The position numbers were made by a program, and so were the translations under genes. This document shows, one piece after another, positions 1 to 8,414 of a DNA stretch of 64,000 nucleotides (position 1 is the stretch's first letter; each line of letters starts with the position of its first letter). A model generated the notes under the pieces. That model was not told the origin of the DNA. It saw only the letters and a program-made list of their open reading frames with translations, and made no database searches. Source of the stretch: Haemophilus sp. CCUG 60358. GTDB lineage: Bacteria > Pseudomonadota > Gammaproteobacteria > Enterobacterales > Pasteurellaceae. The DNA is taken from assembly GCF_001679485.1 (NCBI RefSeq), contig NZ_LZOZ01000009.1, forward strand, positions 1 to 64,000, written 5' to 3'.

Positions 1-11
1 TTTGAAGTCAA
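1..11. other. candidate attL core of the prophage
   Basis: TTTGAAGTCAA is identical to bases 47788-47798, which lie inside the 3' end of rplY next to the integrase end of the prophage. Tail genes begin at 121, so this is where the left end is expected. The window starts at this repeat, so the true core may be longer and the bacterial flank cannot be seen. Confidence 0.6.
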
Positions 12-83
12 AACGTACAAATTTAAAAACACCAATTTTTAATTAATAAAATCAGCTTATTACGTGTATGTAATATTATTTAC

Positions 84-113
84 TTCCGAAACTATATACA
101 TTTTTCCGAAACT
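84..113. repeat. two direct TTCCGAAACT repeats, probable integrase arm-type sites
   Basis: TTCCGAAACT occurs at 84-93 and 104-113, exactly 20 bp apart. The nine-base version recurs at 47675-47683 and inverted at 47737-47745 at the other end of the prophage. Repeats flanking both att cores at similar distances are what lambda-type integrases bind with their N-terminal domain. The role is inferred. Confidence 0.5.
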
Positions 114-120
114 ACGAAAG

Positions 121-354
121 TTACAAGGCTGTAATAATGCCATAAAATAAGGCATAAAGACATTCGGATACTTCAAAATGTCTATTACGCCCCTGATATG
201 GCGGAGGTGGCGGCATTACTTGATTAGCTAATACGTTTAGCATTGATCCGCCCCCAGCGACAAAAACAAATAAAACGCCCCCATAAATCATCATTAAAGG
301 GCGTTTAAATTTAGATATATAAAAACGGCGGTTACCCGCCGTCACTTTTATCAC
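121..354 (-). CDS. small membrane protein at the distal end of the tail operon
   Basis: 77 residues beginning with GTG. The GTG overlaps the stop of the upstream gene (351-354), so translation is probably coupled. Residues about 20-43 form one hydrophobic segment, followed by a proline run (MPPPPPY) and a second weakly hydrophobic C-terminus. It is the last gene of the late leftward operon, about 110 bp from the phage end. I do not recognise a family. A host-modifying or lysogenic-conversion membrane protein is possible but unproven. Confidence 0.5.
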   Translation of the reverse strand: MIKVTAGNRRFYISKFKRPLMMIYGGVLFVFVAGGGSMLNVLANQVMPPPPPYQGRNRHFEVSECLYALFYGIITAL

Positions 355-707
355 CCCGCCTCACTCACAAAATCCACCTGTTCAGGGTCTGCAAACGCAA
401 TGAAATACGCAGGTAAAATTTCTGGATAATTAGGTATTTCGTAAATTTCTTTGAAATAGGCTTTTTCCACGGTAGCATTGGCAAATAATACCATACCCGC
501 TTTCCCCACTAATTCAGGATTGACTTTCACATTAATCCAAGATTCGGTTGAACCTGGTTTTAACGTCACTTTCTGTACCCATTGGTTTTTTGGGCGAGCG
601 GTAGCGGCGGTTTGTAATGCTGCCACAGCCTCTTGTAAGTGGGCAATGTCTTTTCCAAGTTGATAGATAAAAGCTTGGTCTTGTTGGTTAATTTCTAATT
701 TTTCCAT
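351..707 (-). CDS. hypothetical phage protein downstream of tail fibre genes
   Basis: 118 residues. The start ATG at 707 is preceded by GAGG about 9 nt upstream. Residues 1-40 look helical and polar (a possible short coiled coil); the rest is beta-rich. It sits between a 50-residue ORF and a terminal membrane protein, with overlaps on both sides, so it belongs to the tail fibre operon. No recognised domain. An accessory fibre or particle-decoration protein is possible from position only. Confidence 0.6.
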   Translation of the reverse strand: MEKLEINQQDQAFIYQLGKDIAHLQEAVAALQTAATARPKNQWVQKVTLKPGSTESWINVKVNPELVGKAGMVLFANATVEKAYFKEIYEIPNYPEILPAYFIAFADPEQVDFVSEAG

Positions 708-840
708 TTTTGTAGTCCTCTTTAGCTTGGTTGTAAATTGTTAAAAGTGCTTTATCAAACAGTGCAAGGCTTGCCAGCTTTACACAAGGCTTAACCTGGA
801 TTTGCACGGTTTGTTTGGGTTTTACTTGGATAGTTTGCAT
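688..840 (-). CDS. 50-residue hypothetical protein
   Basis: Small ORF starting MQTIQVKPKQ, with GGAGAG about 6 nt upstream. An in-frame ATG at 843 overlaps the stop of the upstream gene as ATGA, so 843 is the alternative start. Its 3' end overlaps the next gene by 20 bp. Alternating VK/QV residues suggest beta strands. The tight overlaps and good ribosome site favour a real gene; function unknown. Confidence 0.5.
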   Translation of the reverse strand: MQTIQVKPKQTVQIQVKPCVKLASLALFDKALLTIYNQAKEDYKNGKIRN

Positions 841-1181
841 CATACTCTCCGCGTAATATCGTGTTGTAACCGCACTTTGCCGTTACACCACGTTTTAATT
901 TTGCCGTCTGGCGTGGTTTGTTGCAGGTCAAATCTTGCCTCTTTCCACGTTACATTTTCTGTTTGTTCATGGGCGATAATGAGGCTGACTTCATTTCCAC
1001 TGATAAGAATGCCTTGGTTGTCCGTCGATAGATGAATCTTCTCGCTCGTACTGCCAAAAGGCACGATATCGCAATCAAACCGACTGCCTGTAAAATCTAA
1101 GGGTTCGCCGTTTTCTTCAGTAAAAACGAGGGTTTCTGCTTCGTCATCGCCACGAATCCAGTTAAAGATAATATCTTGCAT
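840..1181 (-). CDS. hypothetical tail-associated protein
   Basis: 113 residues, beta-rich (MQDIIFNWIRGDDE...). The internal ATG at 1181 is chosen because GGAG lies 6 nt upstream; a longer frame from 1193 has none. It overlaps the preceding gene by 20 bp and the next by up to 4. The composition resembles small beta-sandwich proteins found beside tail fibres in Pasteurellaceae phages, but I cannot name a family. Confidence 0.6.
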   Translation of the reverse strand: MQDIIFNWIRGDDEAETLVFTEENGEPLDFTGSRFDCDIVPFGSTSEKIHLSTDNQGILISGNEVSLIIAHEQTENVTWKEARFDLQQTTPDGKIKTWCNGKVRLQHDITRRV

Positions 1182-1665
1182 GGTGTGCTCCAAATATAGC
1201 CACTAGTTGATTCGGACTAAACCGCCAGCCGTTCTCGCCCCCCTGAATCGCATTAAAACACCATTCTGAACAAAAATATTTTGAGCGTTTTTGTTTGATG
1301 CCAAGTACGATTCCTAGCGCTCCCCACCAGTCGTATTTACAACCCAAAGTGCGGTCAAAATAGGCTTTGATTTGTGCTTCGGTTATACCGTCGAGCGGAA
1401 TTAAATCCCATTTTGTGCTATCGGACACATCAATCTGTTTGCAACGCACGCCACCGTCTTGTACCGATGATGAGTAGCAGTCATATACTGTCGCATGCTC
1501 ATAATGATGTCCGTTGCCAAACTCAATGCACTCAATGGCAATCTCACAGTGCGAGTATTTGCCCTTTGTGAAAAATCGCGTTACTGCATCAGCTACCGCT
1601 TTTAACGGCTCTTTTAAAAAGCTGCGCTTGTGCTTATAAAAAGCGAGATAAATACGGTTAGCCAT
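1162..1665 (-). CDS. papain-like cysteine peptidase/amidase-type protein in tail operon
   Basis: 167 residues. The motif YSHCEIAI (residues about 37-44) and the later YFCSEWCFNAI (about 129-139) fit the His and Cys boxes of permuted NlpC/P60-like (YiiX/YebB type) papain folds: a His after a glycine-lysine turn and a Cys at a helix start. Such enzymes cut peptide or amide bonds in cell wall or lipids. No signal peptide, so it would act from the particle or in the cytoplasm. It overlaps its neighbours by 20 and 8 bp. Family assignment is by motif only. Confidence 0.6.
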   Translation of the reverse strand: MANRIYLAFYKHKRSFLKEPLKAVADAVTRFFTKGKYSHCEIAIECIEFGNGHHYEHATVYDCYSSSVQDGGVRCKQIDVSDSTKWDLIPLDGITEAQIKAYFDRTLGCKYDWWGALGIVLGIKQKRSKYFCSEWCFNAIQGGENGWRFSPNQLVAIFGAHHARYYL

Positions 1666-2266
1666 TGTTATAAGCCTCCATTAATGCATCCATTTGTTTA
1701 ATAATGTCATCCTGAATGGACTGCATTTTATCTATTGTCAATCCAGGTACTTTAAGCTCATATTTGCGCATGCGCTGATTAGCCAGCTCAACTTGTAGCT
1801 TCTCAAGGCCAGCCGCTTGCACCAAAATCAAATCTGTTGCAGATTGATTGTTTAAACCTGCACGTTTGGCAAAATCTGTAATATAACGACTACAGTCACC
1901 TTGATAGTTTGCTGCCTTATAAGCTTCAGCTGCTGTTTGGCGCTCACGATATTCCGATTCAAACCGCGTCCACGTGCTGTAGATTTTTGCTGCATGGTTG
2001 TCAATTTGCTCAATTAAGCTGTTACGTTTTTCCGTTAAAAGTGCGACCTGTTTCCCTGGAGGAAGCACCCAGCCATTACCATTCCACACGTGGTCTAAGG
2101 TCGGCTGTTTTTCAACTAATAGAATTTTGTCGCCTTTTAATATTGGGGTGTACTCCTCCAAGTTTTGTTCCGGGTCGATTTCCAACTCAATGTATCGCTC
2201 CAAATCGTCCGGGGCTGGAAAAATAACGTATTCACTGATGTTCTCTTTTAAAAAATAAACTTTCAC
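1658..2266 (-). CDS. tail fibre assembly-like protein
   Basis: 202 residues directly downstream of the fibre gene (1 bp gap). The N-terminus (MKVYFLKEN...) and the tryptophan-containing WNGNGWVLPPG turn near residue 80 resemble fibre-assembly proteins, where a short beta N-terminus precedes a helical region. Residues 95-200 are strongly helical and charged. It probably helps the fibre at 2268-3932 fold or trimerise. The role rests mainly on position. Confidence 0.6.
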   Translation of the reverse strand: MKVYFLKENISEYVIFPAPDDLERYIELEIDPEQNLEEYTPILKGDKILLVEKQPTLDHVWNGNGWVLPPGKQVALLTEKRNSLIEQIDNHAAKIYSTWTRFESEYRERQTAAEAYKAANYQGDCSRYITDFAKRAGLNNQSATDLILVQAAGLEKLQVELANQRMRKYELKVPGLTIDKMQSIQDDIIKQMDALMEAYNNG

Positions 2267-2267
2267 T

Positions 2268-3932
2268 TTATGCTCCTACAACAACTACCTTCTTAATAAT
2301 AGGCTTACGGGCGTTTTCCGGCGTAAGGGTTATTGATTTACCGTTTTTGGTAATTTTTAAAGCCATCGAAAAATTATAGTCCCCCGCAGAACCACCCGCG
2401 TCCTGGTCACCAATCGACGTATTGTGGCAATTAGCAATAGGTGCAGATAACCACATATCACTAACCGTCCCCGCTCCACTTGATTTTGTTACGCAAACAA
2501 ATAAGATCCCTTTTTCAAAAGGGATATTCACAGTTATGGCATTATTGCTCGACCCTTGCCATACCACTTGTTCTTTTATCTGTAGTTGTTTATAGAGTTC
2601 ACTCAGGGCATATTCACTCACGACTTTATCTTTTGCTTCACCGGTCGTTGCATGAGATATTTTGTTAGATTGGATAGCATTATTAAGACTAGCACCTCTG
2701 CTAGTTTTAACATCAGCGGCTGATAAAAAATCGCCGTTATGCTCAAAGCCCCAATATTTATGAGATCCATTATCTTCAATAAGATGGATAACGCCTCGGC
2801 CAAACCCATCGCCTTCGCCTTGCTTGGTCGTGTAACCAAGTGAAAATCCAGCGCCATAACGTCCTTTTGACCGCACCAACCCTTTAACAAATGGATGATA
2901 CGTATCACGATCTTGAGATCCCTCGGCATTAACTAAAAACGGTGCGCCGCTGGTATATTGATTATCATAGTTACCATACCCATAATGTTTAGATGAGATG
3001 CCGACGGAATACAAAATGCCAGTCATAGAATCACCAGCTTTATTTACCGCCCAGCTTCGATAGGCAACAACTTCACCGTCATTTCCCAGTGTTGGGAATG
3101 ATAGATAGACACGATTGCCTATATTAGGGATAAACATCATATTAAAACGACGATTAGCCTCTTCGTGCGAATTTGGGTGAACCTCTAACTGCCAAAAGCC
3201 TTGTGATGTCTCAAATTGATAAGCGCTCCATCCTCCAGATGTATTTTTAGCCCTCAATGTACCGTTTATAGTTGTGTCACCTGTTTTCGGTACTCGACCC
3301 TCAGCGTTTTGGTTTGCATTATCTGCGGCAGTTTTTGCTTCCACTCCTTTGTCATAAGCCGTTTTAACCGCAGCACTGGTTGCGACGGTGTCTGCACTAT
3401 TACTATTTACTGCAGAGGATTTTTTGCTGTTTGGGATAACATTGCCAAGCGCACGTGTGTTGGAGTCAATAAGCTGTTTTAGCTGATAGGCGGTTTTAGG
3501 TGTTAAGGCCAAATCCTCACTTTGGCTATCGTAGCCAGTGTAGAGTTGGGTTACCCCATATTGAGTTAATGTTGCGCGAGCAATCTCACTCAACGCAAAC
3601 CCCCAGCGTACCCAATATTGGGAATTTGATTCATTCGGGCGGTTGTTTTTACTGTCTTTTAATGCACGGTAGCTTACGCCATCAAACTGGACACAAGAGC
3701 CTTTTGTATAGTCTTGTGTAGCAGACCATTCGGGCAACCCTCGCTGCATCAAATAAGTGTGTTTTTCGTCAAGTCGTTTAAACAAGAAGTTAAACCACTC
3801 CATCGGTGGAATTCCTCCTGTTTGTTCAAAGGAAATTCCCCAACCACGCAATAAGTCGGGGAAATTATCGACCTCACCCTGTTTTGCAGATGATGCAAAA
3901 ATGCTTTCATCAGGCTTATTTACTAATGCCAT
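2268..3932 (-). CDS. tail fibre protein
   Basis: 554 residues. The N-terminal 115 residues (ending near GLPEWSATQDYTKGSCVQF, QYWVRWGFALSE) match the conserved particle-attachment part of Haemophilus phage fibres. The middle (residues 150-215) is Ala/Asn/Thr-rich with helical register, and the remainder is glycine- and beta-rich, as in receptor-binding fibres. It is followed by an assembly-like gene. It determines adsorption to the cell surface; the receptor cannot be read from the sequence. Confidence 0.85.
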   Translation of the reverse strand: MALVNKPDESIFASSAKQGEVDNFPDLLRGWGISFEQTGGIPPMEWFNFLFKRLDEKHTYLMQRGLPEWSATQDYTKGSCVQFDGVSYRALKDSKNNRPNESNSQYWVRWGFALSEIARATLTQYGVTQLYTGYDSQSEDLALTPKTAYQLKQLIDSNTRALGNVIPNSKKSSAVNSNSADTVATSAAVKTAYDKGVEAKTAADNANQNAEGRVPKTGDTTINGTLRAKNTSGGWSAYQFETSQGFWQLEVHPNSHEEANRRFNMMFIPNIGNRVYLSFPTLGNDGEVVAYRSWAVNKAGDSMTGILYSVGISSKHYGYGNYDNQYTSGAPFLVNAEGSQDRDTYHPFVKGLVRSKGRYGAGFSLGYTTKQGEGDGFGRGVIHLIEDNGSHKYWGFEHNGDFLSAADVKTSRGASLNNAIQSNKISHATTGEAKDKVVSEYALSELYKQLQIKEQVVWQGSSNNAITVNIPFEKGILFVCVTKSSGAGTVSDMWLSAPIANCHNTSIGDQDAGGSAGDYNFSMALKITKNGKSITLTPENARKPIIKKVVVVGA

Positions 3933-3942
3933 ATGTGACCTC

Positions 3943-4518
3943 TTATATTAAGTTGAAAAGATATTGCACACCTGCTTGGCGTGGCAGAATATCTAGGTGA
4001 TTGATTGCGAATTTTTTAAAATCAGATGTGCTAGCACTTGGCACAGCGATAGAGACGGTCATATCGTAGTTATCGACAATGTGGCTGCCTTCGCCAAAAA
4101 TAAATAGGCACGCCTCAATCAAGTTTGGTAGCGTGCCTATTTGGTAGTTTTTAAGAATTCTGCATTTAATCAGGAACCGATAATCATCATCAGATAATCT
4201 GACAGAATCAGACAGTGGGTCTCGTTTTCGATACCATTGCGCACCGCCTAGTCTTTTTTTGCTAAATCCCAGTGCGTGAGGCGAATTGCGGAAACCAAAA
4301 AACTTACGCAATTGATAGCCATTAATAACCCGAAACTGCCCGACGTGTTTACCGACCAAATCAAGCTGATGCCCTGTTGCTGTTTCAATGTTCAACACAT
4401 CTTGCAATCGATATAAATCGATAAAGCCTTGCCCGATAATGTTTTCAAACAGCTTAATCGTTGAGACGGCCTTTGGCTTGTTTCGGTATTGCCAAATCAA
4501 CAAATCAGAATAGCCCAT
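3943..4518 (-). CDS. baseplate/tail protein, DUF2612 (tail protein I-like)
   Basis: 191 residues located between baseplate J and the fibre, the position of gpI-type wedge proteins. It overlaps the J gene by one base. The sequence (DLLIWQYRNKPKAVSTIKLF near the start, HQLDLVGKHVG around residue 50) fits the DUF2612 family of Myoviridae with minimal baseplates. It likely links baseplate J to the fibre. Confidence 0.75.
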   Translation of the reverse strand: MGYSDLLIWQYRNKPKAVSTIKLFENIIGQGFIDLYRLQDVLNIETATGHQLDLVGKHVGQFRVINGYQLRKFFGFRNSPHALGFSKKRLGGAQWYRKRDPLSDSVRLSDDDYRFLIKCRILKNYQIGTLPNLIEACLFIFGEGSHIVDNYDMTVSIAVPSASTSDFKKFAINHLDILPRQAGVQYLFNLI

Positions 4519-5660
4519 TATTCCACCTCAATGGTTATATCCGTTGCTAAAATTCGGATTAATTCACGTGGTTGCGCGGTAATGTTTTCCGTGGTGAGAG
4601 ACTGCCCTTTACGCCCGATTTTTAGTTCTTTCACCCAGAAACCGCCTACTTTATTAATTGGCGAATAAAGTCGGGAAAGCGAAAGATTTTGCCCGATGCC
4701 AAAACGTTGAATGGATAATAATCGTTTGATTTCATCCTTATCTACTTCAGTAAAATCCTCATATCGAACACAACGCATAGACACTTGCACATCAACAGGT
4801 GTTGCACGGTCGAACCGCAATGCTCTACGTTCGCCATTTACCGTTAAAGTTGTTTCTGTAGCACCTTGCAGCCCCACCCCTGCCCCTTTGTTTTCGTAAA
4901 TAACGTGGGCAATTTGCTCATCTGCCCCGCCATCTACAATAATATTCAAGGAGTTAGGCTCGACCCCATATTTATCACGTTGTTTAGTGTTATTTTCTAG
5001 CACTTTAACTTGTCTAACATCAGGTAATGCGGCAATTTTGGATTGGATAGCATCGGCAGAATTTTGCGCATTTTTGGTTCGGCTGATGAAAAAGCGTTCT
5101 CGTAATTGCAAGTCGGTTTCTTCTTCCTCGCCAATTTCGGCATTTTCGAATGTGGTTGCCGAGGTTAGCCCAAGCGTAACGGTCTCAATGGTTAAATTCG
5201 TGTTTTTTATGAGGTTAAACGCACCTAATTCTTCGCCGCGGAAGTCCGCACGGGCAGAACCATTGCTATCTAGTTGTACATCTGCCGTTAATACCCACCG
5301 CACTTTATGTGGGTCAGACACTACAATCCCCGCATAAAGGTGAGTTAATGGCTCTCCTGTCAAAATCACTGAGCGCAAATAGCTATAGCTTGCCGCTCGT
5401 CTTATCAACCCTGCATAAGCAACTCGCTGGTCGAGCCAAGCACCTGTTGCAACATTAGGATCTAACTGTCGATATACGTTCTCGGCAAGCTCCTCAATAT
5501 CCATCTTCATTTGAGCAAGTAAGCCGACCATTTGCCCATCTGGCGAGTTGGGCGATAGGTCGATATTCTGCCCATAGATTTGTCTAAATCCATCTTCAAA
5601 TCGTGCCACGATTTCGTTTAATCGCTCAATTTGAATCCCTGTTTCAATCAGTTTTGCCAT
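4518..5660 (-). CDS. baseplate J-like protein
   Basis: 380 residues from ATG 5660, chosen because GGAG lies 7 nt upstream. The frame extends to 5714 but runs back through a terminator. The N-terminal region contains the LSPNSPDGQMVGLLAQ motif typical of gpJ proteins, followed by a beta-rich body. In the particle it forms baseplate wedges around the hub. The gene is separated from the W-like gene (8415) by a 2.7-kb accessory cassette, whereas W and J are normally adjacent. Confidence 0.88.
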   Translation of the reverse strand: MAKLIETGIQIERLNEIVARFEDGFRQIYGQNIDLSPNSPDGQMVGLLAQMKMDIEELAENVYRQLDPNVATGAWLDQRVAYAGLIRRAASYSYLRSVILTGEPLTHLYAGIVVSDPHKVRWVLTADVQLDSNGSARADFRGEELGAFNLIKNTNLTIETVTLGLTSATTFENAEIGEEEETDLQLRERFFISRTKNAQNSADAIQSKIAALPDVRQVKVLENNTKQRDKYGVEPNSLNIIVDGGADEQIAHVIYENKGAGVGLQGATETTLTVNGERRALRFDRATPVDVQVSMRCVRYEDFTEVDKDEIKRLLSIQRFGIGQNLSLSRLYSPINKVGGFWVKELKIGRKGQSLTTENITAQPRELIRILATDITIEVE

Positions 5661-5671
5661 ATTTTCTCCAA

Positions 5672-5699
5672 TAAAAAACCCGATCGGAAATGATCGGGT
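5672..5699 (-). terminator. intrinsic terminator after the antirepressor cassette
   Basis: Leftward reading: ACCCGATC stem, 6-nt loop, GATCGGGT, then TTTTTTAT. It ends only about 12 nt before the start codon of baseplate J, so late transcription must read through it, consistent with Q antitermination. Confidence 0.8.
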
Positions 5700-5773
5700 G
5701 GTGATTTTAAGCACGCCAAAAGCCGCTTACAGTTTCCCGTAAGCGGTAAGTGCGGTCGGATTTTCCGTTGTTT

Positions 5774-6661
5774 TTAGAAGTCGATTTTGACAGCTTTCTG
5801 GTCAAACTGGCGCAAGTGTTCTAATGCTCGCCAATTTGTCATTGGGTCAATCTCAAACTCTTGTGTAATGCGGTTTAAGATTTTGTTTGTTGAGCGTAAT
5901 ACACTTAAATATTCGTAAGCCTGTCCGTAGATTTGCCCGCTCATATTTGAGCCTAACACGTTAAAAGCTCTTTCAATGTGTTGGAAAGTGCCGACACCAC
6001 GTTTGAAAGCGAACCATAACCAAATAAGCTGTTGGAGTTCGTACTCGGTAAATTCAAAGGTGAATTTCTTTTCACGGCTAGGCAATTCAGCCTCAGTGAT
6101 TAATTCCCCTTCTAAAATTATTTTGTGAACATACTCTACTGCTTGCGGTAATTGCTCAAGGGTTAAATCCTCTATGCTTTCCACATTAAAGCGTTGATGG
6201 ACTAAATGATAAGCCTCAGAATAAATTAATCCCTTTTTGCTCACGAGCATATTCACGGCATTGCGTAATCCTGTGCGATCATCTACTGTGGTTTTACGTT
6301 CAGCTTTACCGTTAAACCAATAATCATGTAACGCTTGATAACACTCTTTTTTGTATTTGATTAATGTGTCACGGATTTCTGGTTTACAACGATTAATATC
6401 AATACCAAATAACCAACCGTTTAAATATTCGATTGGTAAGCAAATCATATTTTGGTTGCCGCCATTAGTAGGTATGATCATAACGATCATACCTTGAGAA
6501 AGAACTTCATCACGTTTGATACGTAATACTTGAGGTTCCCATGCAAGACCAATATTTTCACAAATAGGCTTCATTGCAACATAGTGATTGCCATTTTGTT
6601 CAACGGTAATTAATGACTGATTGTTGAATGAAATTGTTTGGGTTGAGATTTGATTAGCCAT
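5774..6661 (-). CDS. phage antirepressor, P22_AR_N N-terminal and P22AR C-terminal domains
   Basis: 295 residues. Residues about 8-115 match the P22 Ant N-terminal domain (VAMKPICENIGLAWEPQ, IPIEYLNGWLFGID-like segment). Residues 200-295 are about nine-tenths identical by eye to the C-terminus of the AntA-type protein at 38054-38704 and related to that at 45131-45799. Ant proteins inactivate a phage repressor. It sits in a cassette inside the tail operon, preceded by a C4-type RNA (6861-6921). The start has AAGGAG about 8 nt upstream. The 36 bp downstream of the stop are also shared with the 38.7-kb copy, indicating duplication. Confidence 0.85.
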   Translation of the reverse strand: MANQISTQTISFNNQSLITVEQNGNHYVAMKPICENIGLAWEPQVLRIKRDEVLSQGMIVMIIPTNGGNQNMICLPIEYLNGWLFGIDINRCKPEIRDTLIKYKKECYQALHDYWFNGKAERKTTVDDRTGLRNAVNMLVSKKGLIYSEAYHLVHQRFNVESIEDLTLEQLPQAVEYVHKIILEGELITEAELPSREKKFTFEFTEYELQQLIWLWFAFKRGVGTFQHIERAFNVLGSNMSGQIYGQAYEYLSVLRSTNKILNRITQEFEIDPMTNWRALEHLRQFDQKAVKIDF

Positions 6662-6715
6662 TTCTGACTCCTTTGTTTTATTTTACGAAGATTTGACCTA
6701 ATAGGGTCGCCAAGA

Positions 6716-6736
6716 GGTTCGTAAACCGAAACAAAG
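6716..6736 (-). promoter_or_regulatory. target of C4-type antisense RNA in the antirepressor leader
   Basis: Read leftwards this leader carries CTTTGTTT followed by TTACGAACC. These are complementary, in antiparallel order, to AAACAAAG (complement of 6896-6903) and TCGTAA (complement of 6909-6914) of the short RNA encoded upstream. A further copy of the RNA-like motif (CGTAAAATAAAACAAAG) overlaps the AAGGAG ribosome site just before the ATG at 6661. Confidence 0.65.
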
Positions 6737-6860
6737 AACGGCCGGGATTATTCCCCTTTCGGGTATTTTATTCTCCGCCCTCTCGGCATAGATAAGATGT
6801 GGTTATGCGTAATGAATGTTTAATGGCAATAAACAAACAAGGTTACTAAATTTCACGCAT

Positions 6861-6921
6861 AAAAAAACCGCTATGCTATCGGGTGCGGACTTCCGCTTTG
6901 TTTTAAGGTTACGAGCCTTGA
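6861..6921 (-). ncRNA. C4-type antisense RNA upstream of the P22-type antirepressor
   Basis: A transcript of about 60 nt running leftwards from promoter 6927-6955 to the terminator at 6861-6882 (CCGATA/TAGCGG with seven T). Two segments are complementary to the leader of the downstream antirepressor (6716-6736). This matches phage P1/P7 C4 RNA, which is co-transcribed with and represses ant. It and its target fill most of the 307-bp gap 6662-6968. The family assignment is from architecture, not a covariance search. Confidence 0.65.
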
Positions 6922-6926
6922 TACAC

Positions 6927-6955
6927 AATATAAAGTAAAAACCCCGTCTTGTAAA
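6927..6955 (-). promoter_or_regulatory. promoter for the C4-type RNA and antirepressor
   Basis: Leftward TTTACA, 17-bp spacer, TATATT. The -35 overlaps the hairpin of the preceding gene's terminator (6936-6965), so the cassette is insulated from upstream transcription but has its own start. Confidence 0.6.
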
Positions 6956-6965
6956 CGGGGTTTTG
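6936..6965 (-). terminator. terminator of the T5orf172 gene
   Basis: Leftward ACCCCGT, 7-nt loop, ACGGGGT, then TTTTTAC, starting 4 bases after the stop codon of the T5orf172 gene. Confidence 0.8.
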
Positions 6966-6968
6966 AAT

Positions 6969-8285
6969 TTATTCTTCTTCTGATAAACCTTCATCATCAG
7001 ATCCAATAATATCAGTATATTTGTGCTCTTTCTCCATTGCCAAGGATTGATAATATTCCGACGCTTCGGCCAGCATTGTAAACTCAATTTTAGCATTGCG
7101 TTTTTTGACCTCGTCGGCAATTATCTCTAATGGTACCTTAAAGAACTCTTTACGTGGATTGACACGGTTTACTTGATGATCCGCAAACACCTTGTGCAAT
7201 TCATTTTCTAATGCCGGCGCATCTTCACTATAGATCAATGCGTGAACATCAAAAGAGAATGGCACGCTAGCATCGCCCAATTCTCTTATACGGTCTAATG
7301 GCTCTAATCGGCGTGTCATACCAATTTTAAACACATTCTCACCAAATGAACCAATATTACTGATTACATAAACGTGACCTGATTTTGTTAGTTGAGCTTG
7401 AGAAATAGCCCTCTGGCTATTTTCCAAGGCTTCTTGATATTTCAGCTCCAACTCGGCGATTCTTGCCTGAAGCTCAGTGTTAGCCTGATCTTTCTCAAGC
7501 AGTTTCCGAGCATTTTCCAACTCTTTCTCGGCATCTCGTTGAGCTCTTTCCGCCTCAGCTTTAGCTTTCTCTAATTCTCTTTGTGCTCTAGCCTCTTCTC
7601 TCATTTCCTCTTTAATTCTGGCTTGTTCTGCCTTTTCTTCCTCTTTCTTCAAGGCATATTCATAGGTAGCCATTAATTCTTTTAGCTTAAGAGATAAATA
7701 AGCTGGATTAATAGATATTAAATTGTGTTGATTTAGCTTATTAATATGCTCATAAGAATGTTGGATTCCATTTCGTATTTTTTCAAAATTACTACTGCTA
7801 ACTTTACTAATCAGCGCATCACATTCATTATTGAAAGCTCTTAAAGCTAAATCAATATTATTTTTTGTCATTTTAGCACCTTGCTTTTTAGCATCTTTAC
7901 CTGTCCCAACAGTCCATGTTGTAGAGCAAGTACAAGCCAAATTACTTTTAAATAGTGCTTTTTGCTTTTCTCTTAATTCAAGAATTTTTGCTTTATATTC
8001 TTCAGAGGTATCAAAGCTAAATATAGGCTGATATAATCCAACCCTTAATAAAGCCCCTTCTGGTTCATAACTCTTAAGCTCATCCTTAATTAAAGATAAC
8101 TCTTTTGACTTTTCATTAATCTCATCTTGTAGGTGTTTAATTTTTGATGATAGGTCGTTATATTCCGATTGTATCTTTTGATCCTTGCCTTTTCTTATTT
8201 TCTTTATAATCAGATAAACAAGATAAAAAGGGCTAAGTAACATTAAAATTACAATAATTGTGGCAAAAATATTGCTTGGTTCCAT
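6969..8285 (-). CDS. membrane-anchored DUF4041/T5orf172 (GIY-YIG-like) protein
   Basis: 439 residues from ATG 8285 (AAGGA 9 nt upstream). Residues about 8-28 form one transmembrane segment. Two long charged coiled coils follow (about 35-70 and 205-295), around a DUF4041-like middle. The C-terminal domain begins SGHVYVISNIGSFGENVFKIGMTRR, the signature of T5orf172/Mug113 GIY-YIG-related domains. Flanked by terminators and placed with an antirepressor inside the tail operon, it looks like a moron. A nuclease or DNA-binding role in defence or superinfection control is plausible but untested. Confidence 0.8.
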   Translation of the reverse strand: MEPSNIFATIIVILMLLSPFYLVYLIIKKIRKGKDQKIQSEYNDLSSKIKHLQDEINEKSKELSLIKDELKSYEPEGALLRVGLYQPIFSFDTSEEYKAKILELREKQKALFKSNLACTCSTTWTVGTGKDAKKQGAKMTKNNIDLALRAFNNECDALISKVSSSNFEKIRNGIQHSYEHINKLNQHNLISINPAYLSLKLKELMATYEYALKKEEEKAEQARIKEEMREEARAQRELEKAKAEAERAQRDAEKELENARKLLEKDQANTELQARIAELELKYQEALENSQRAISQAQLTKSGHVYVISNIGSFGENVFKIGMTRRLEPLDRIRELGDASVPFSFDVHALIYSEDAPALENELHKVFADHQVNRVNPRKEFFKVPLEIIADEVKKRNAKIEFTMLAEASEYYQSLAMEKEHKYTDIIGSDDEGLSEEE

Positions 8286-8414
8286 AGTATGCATCCTTCA
8301 TTAAAAATAGGAATATCTATTCTACGAAACCAAAATTGCTTATGTAGGTTTTTAATCAGAAATTTTCTATTTTTGCGATCTCCATCACAAAACTTTACTT
8401 AATTTAACCGCACT

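Noticed and set aside
2618..2929. 103-codon ORF within the tail fibre gene on the same strand
   Set aside because: Shifted-frame shadow of a well-supported 554-residue fibre protein.
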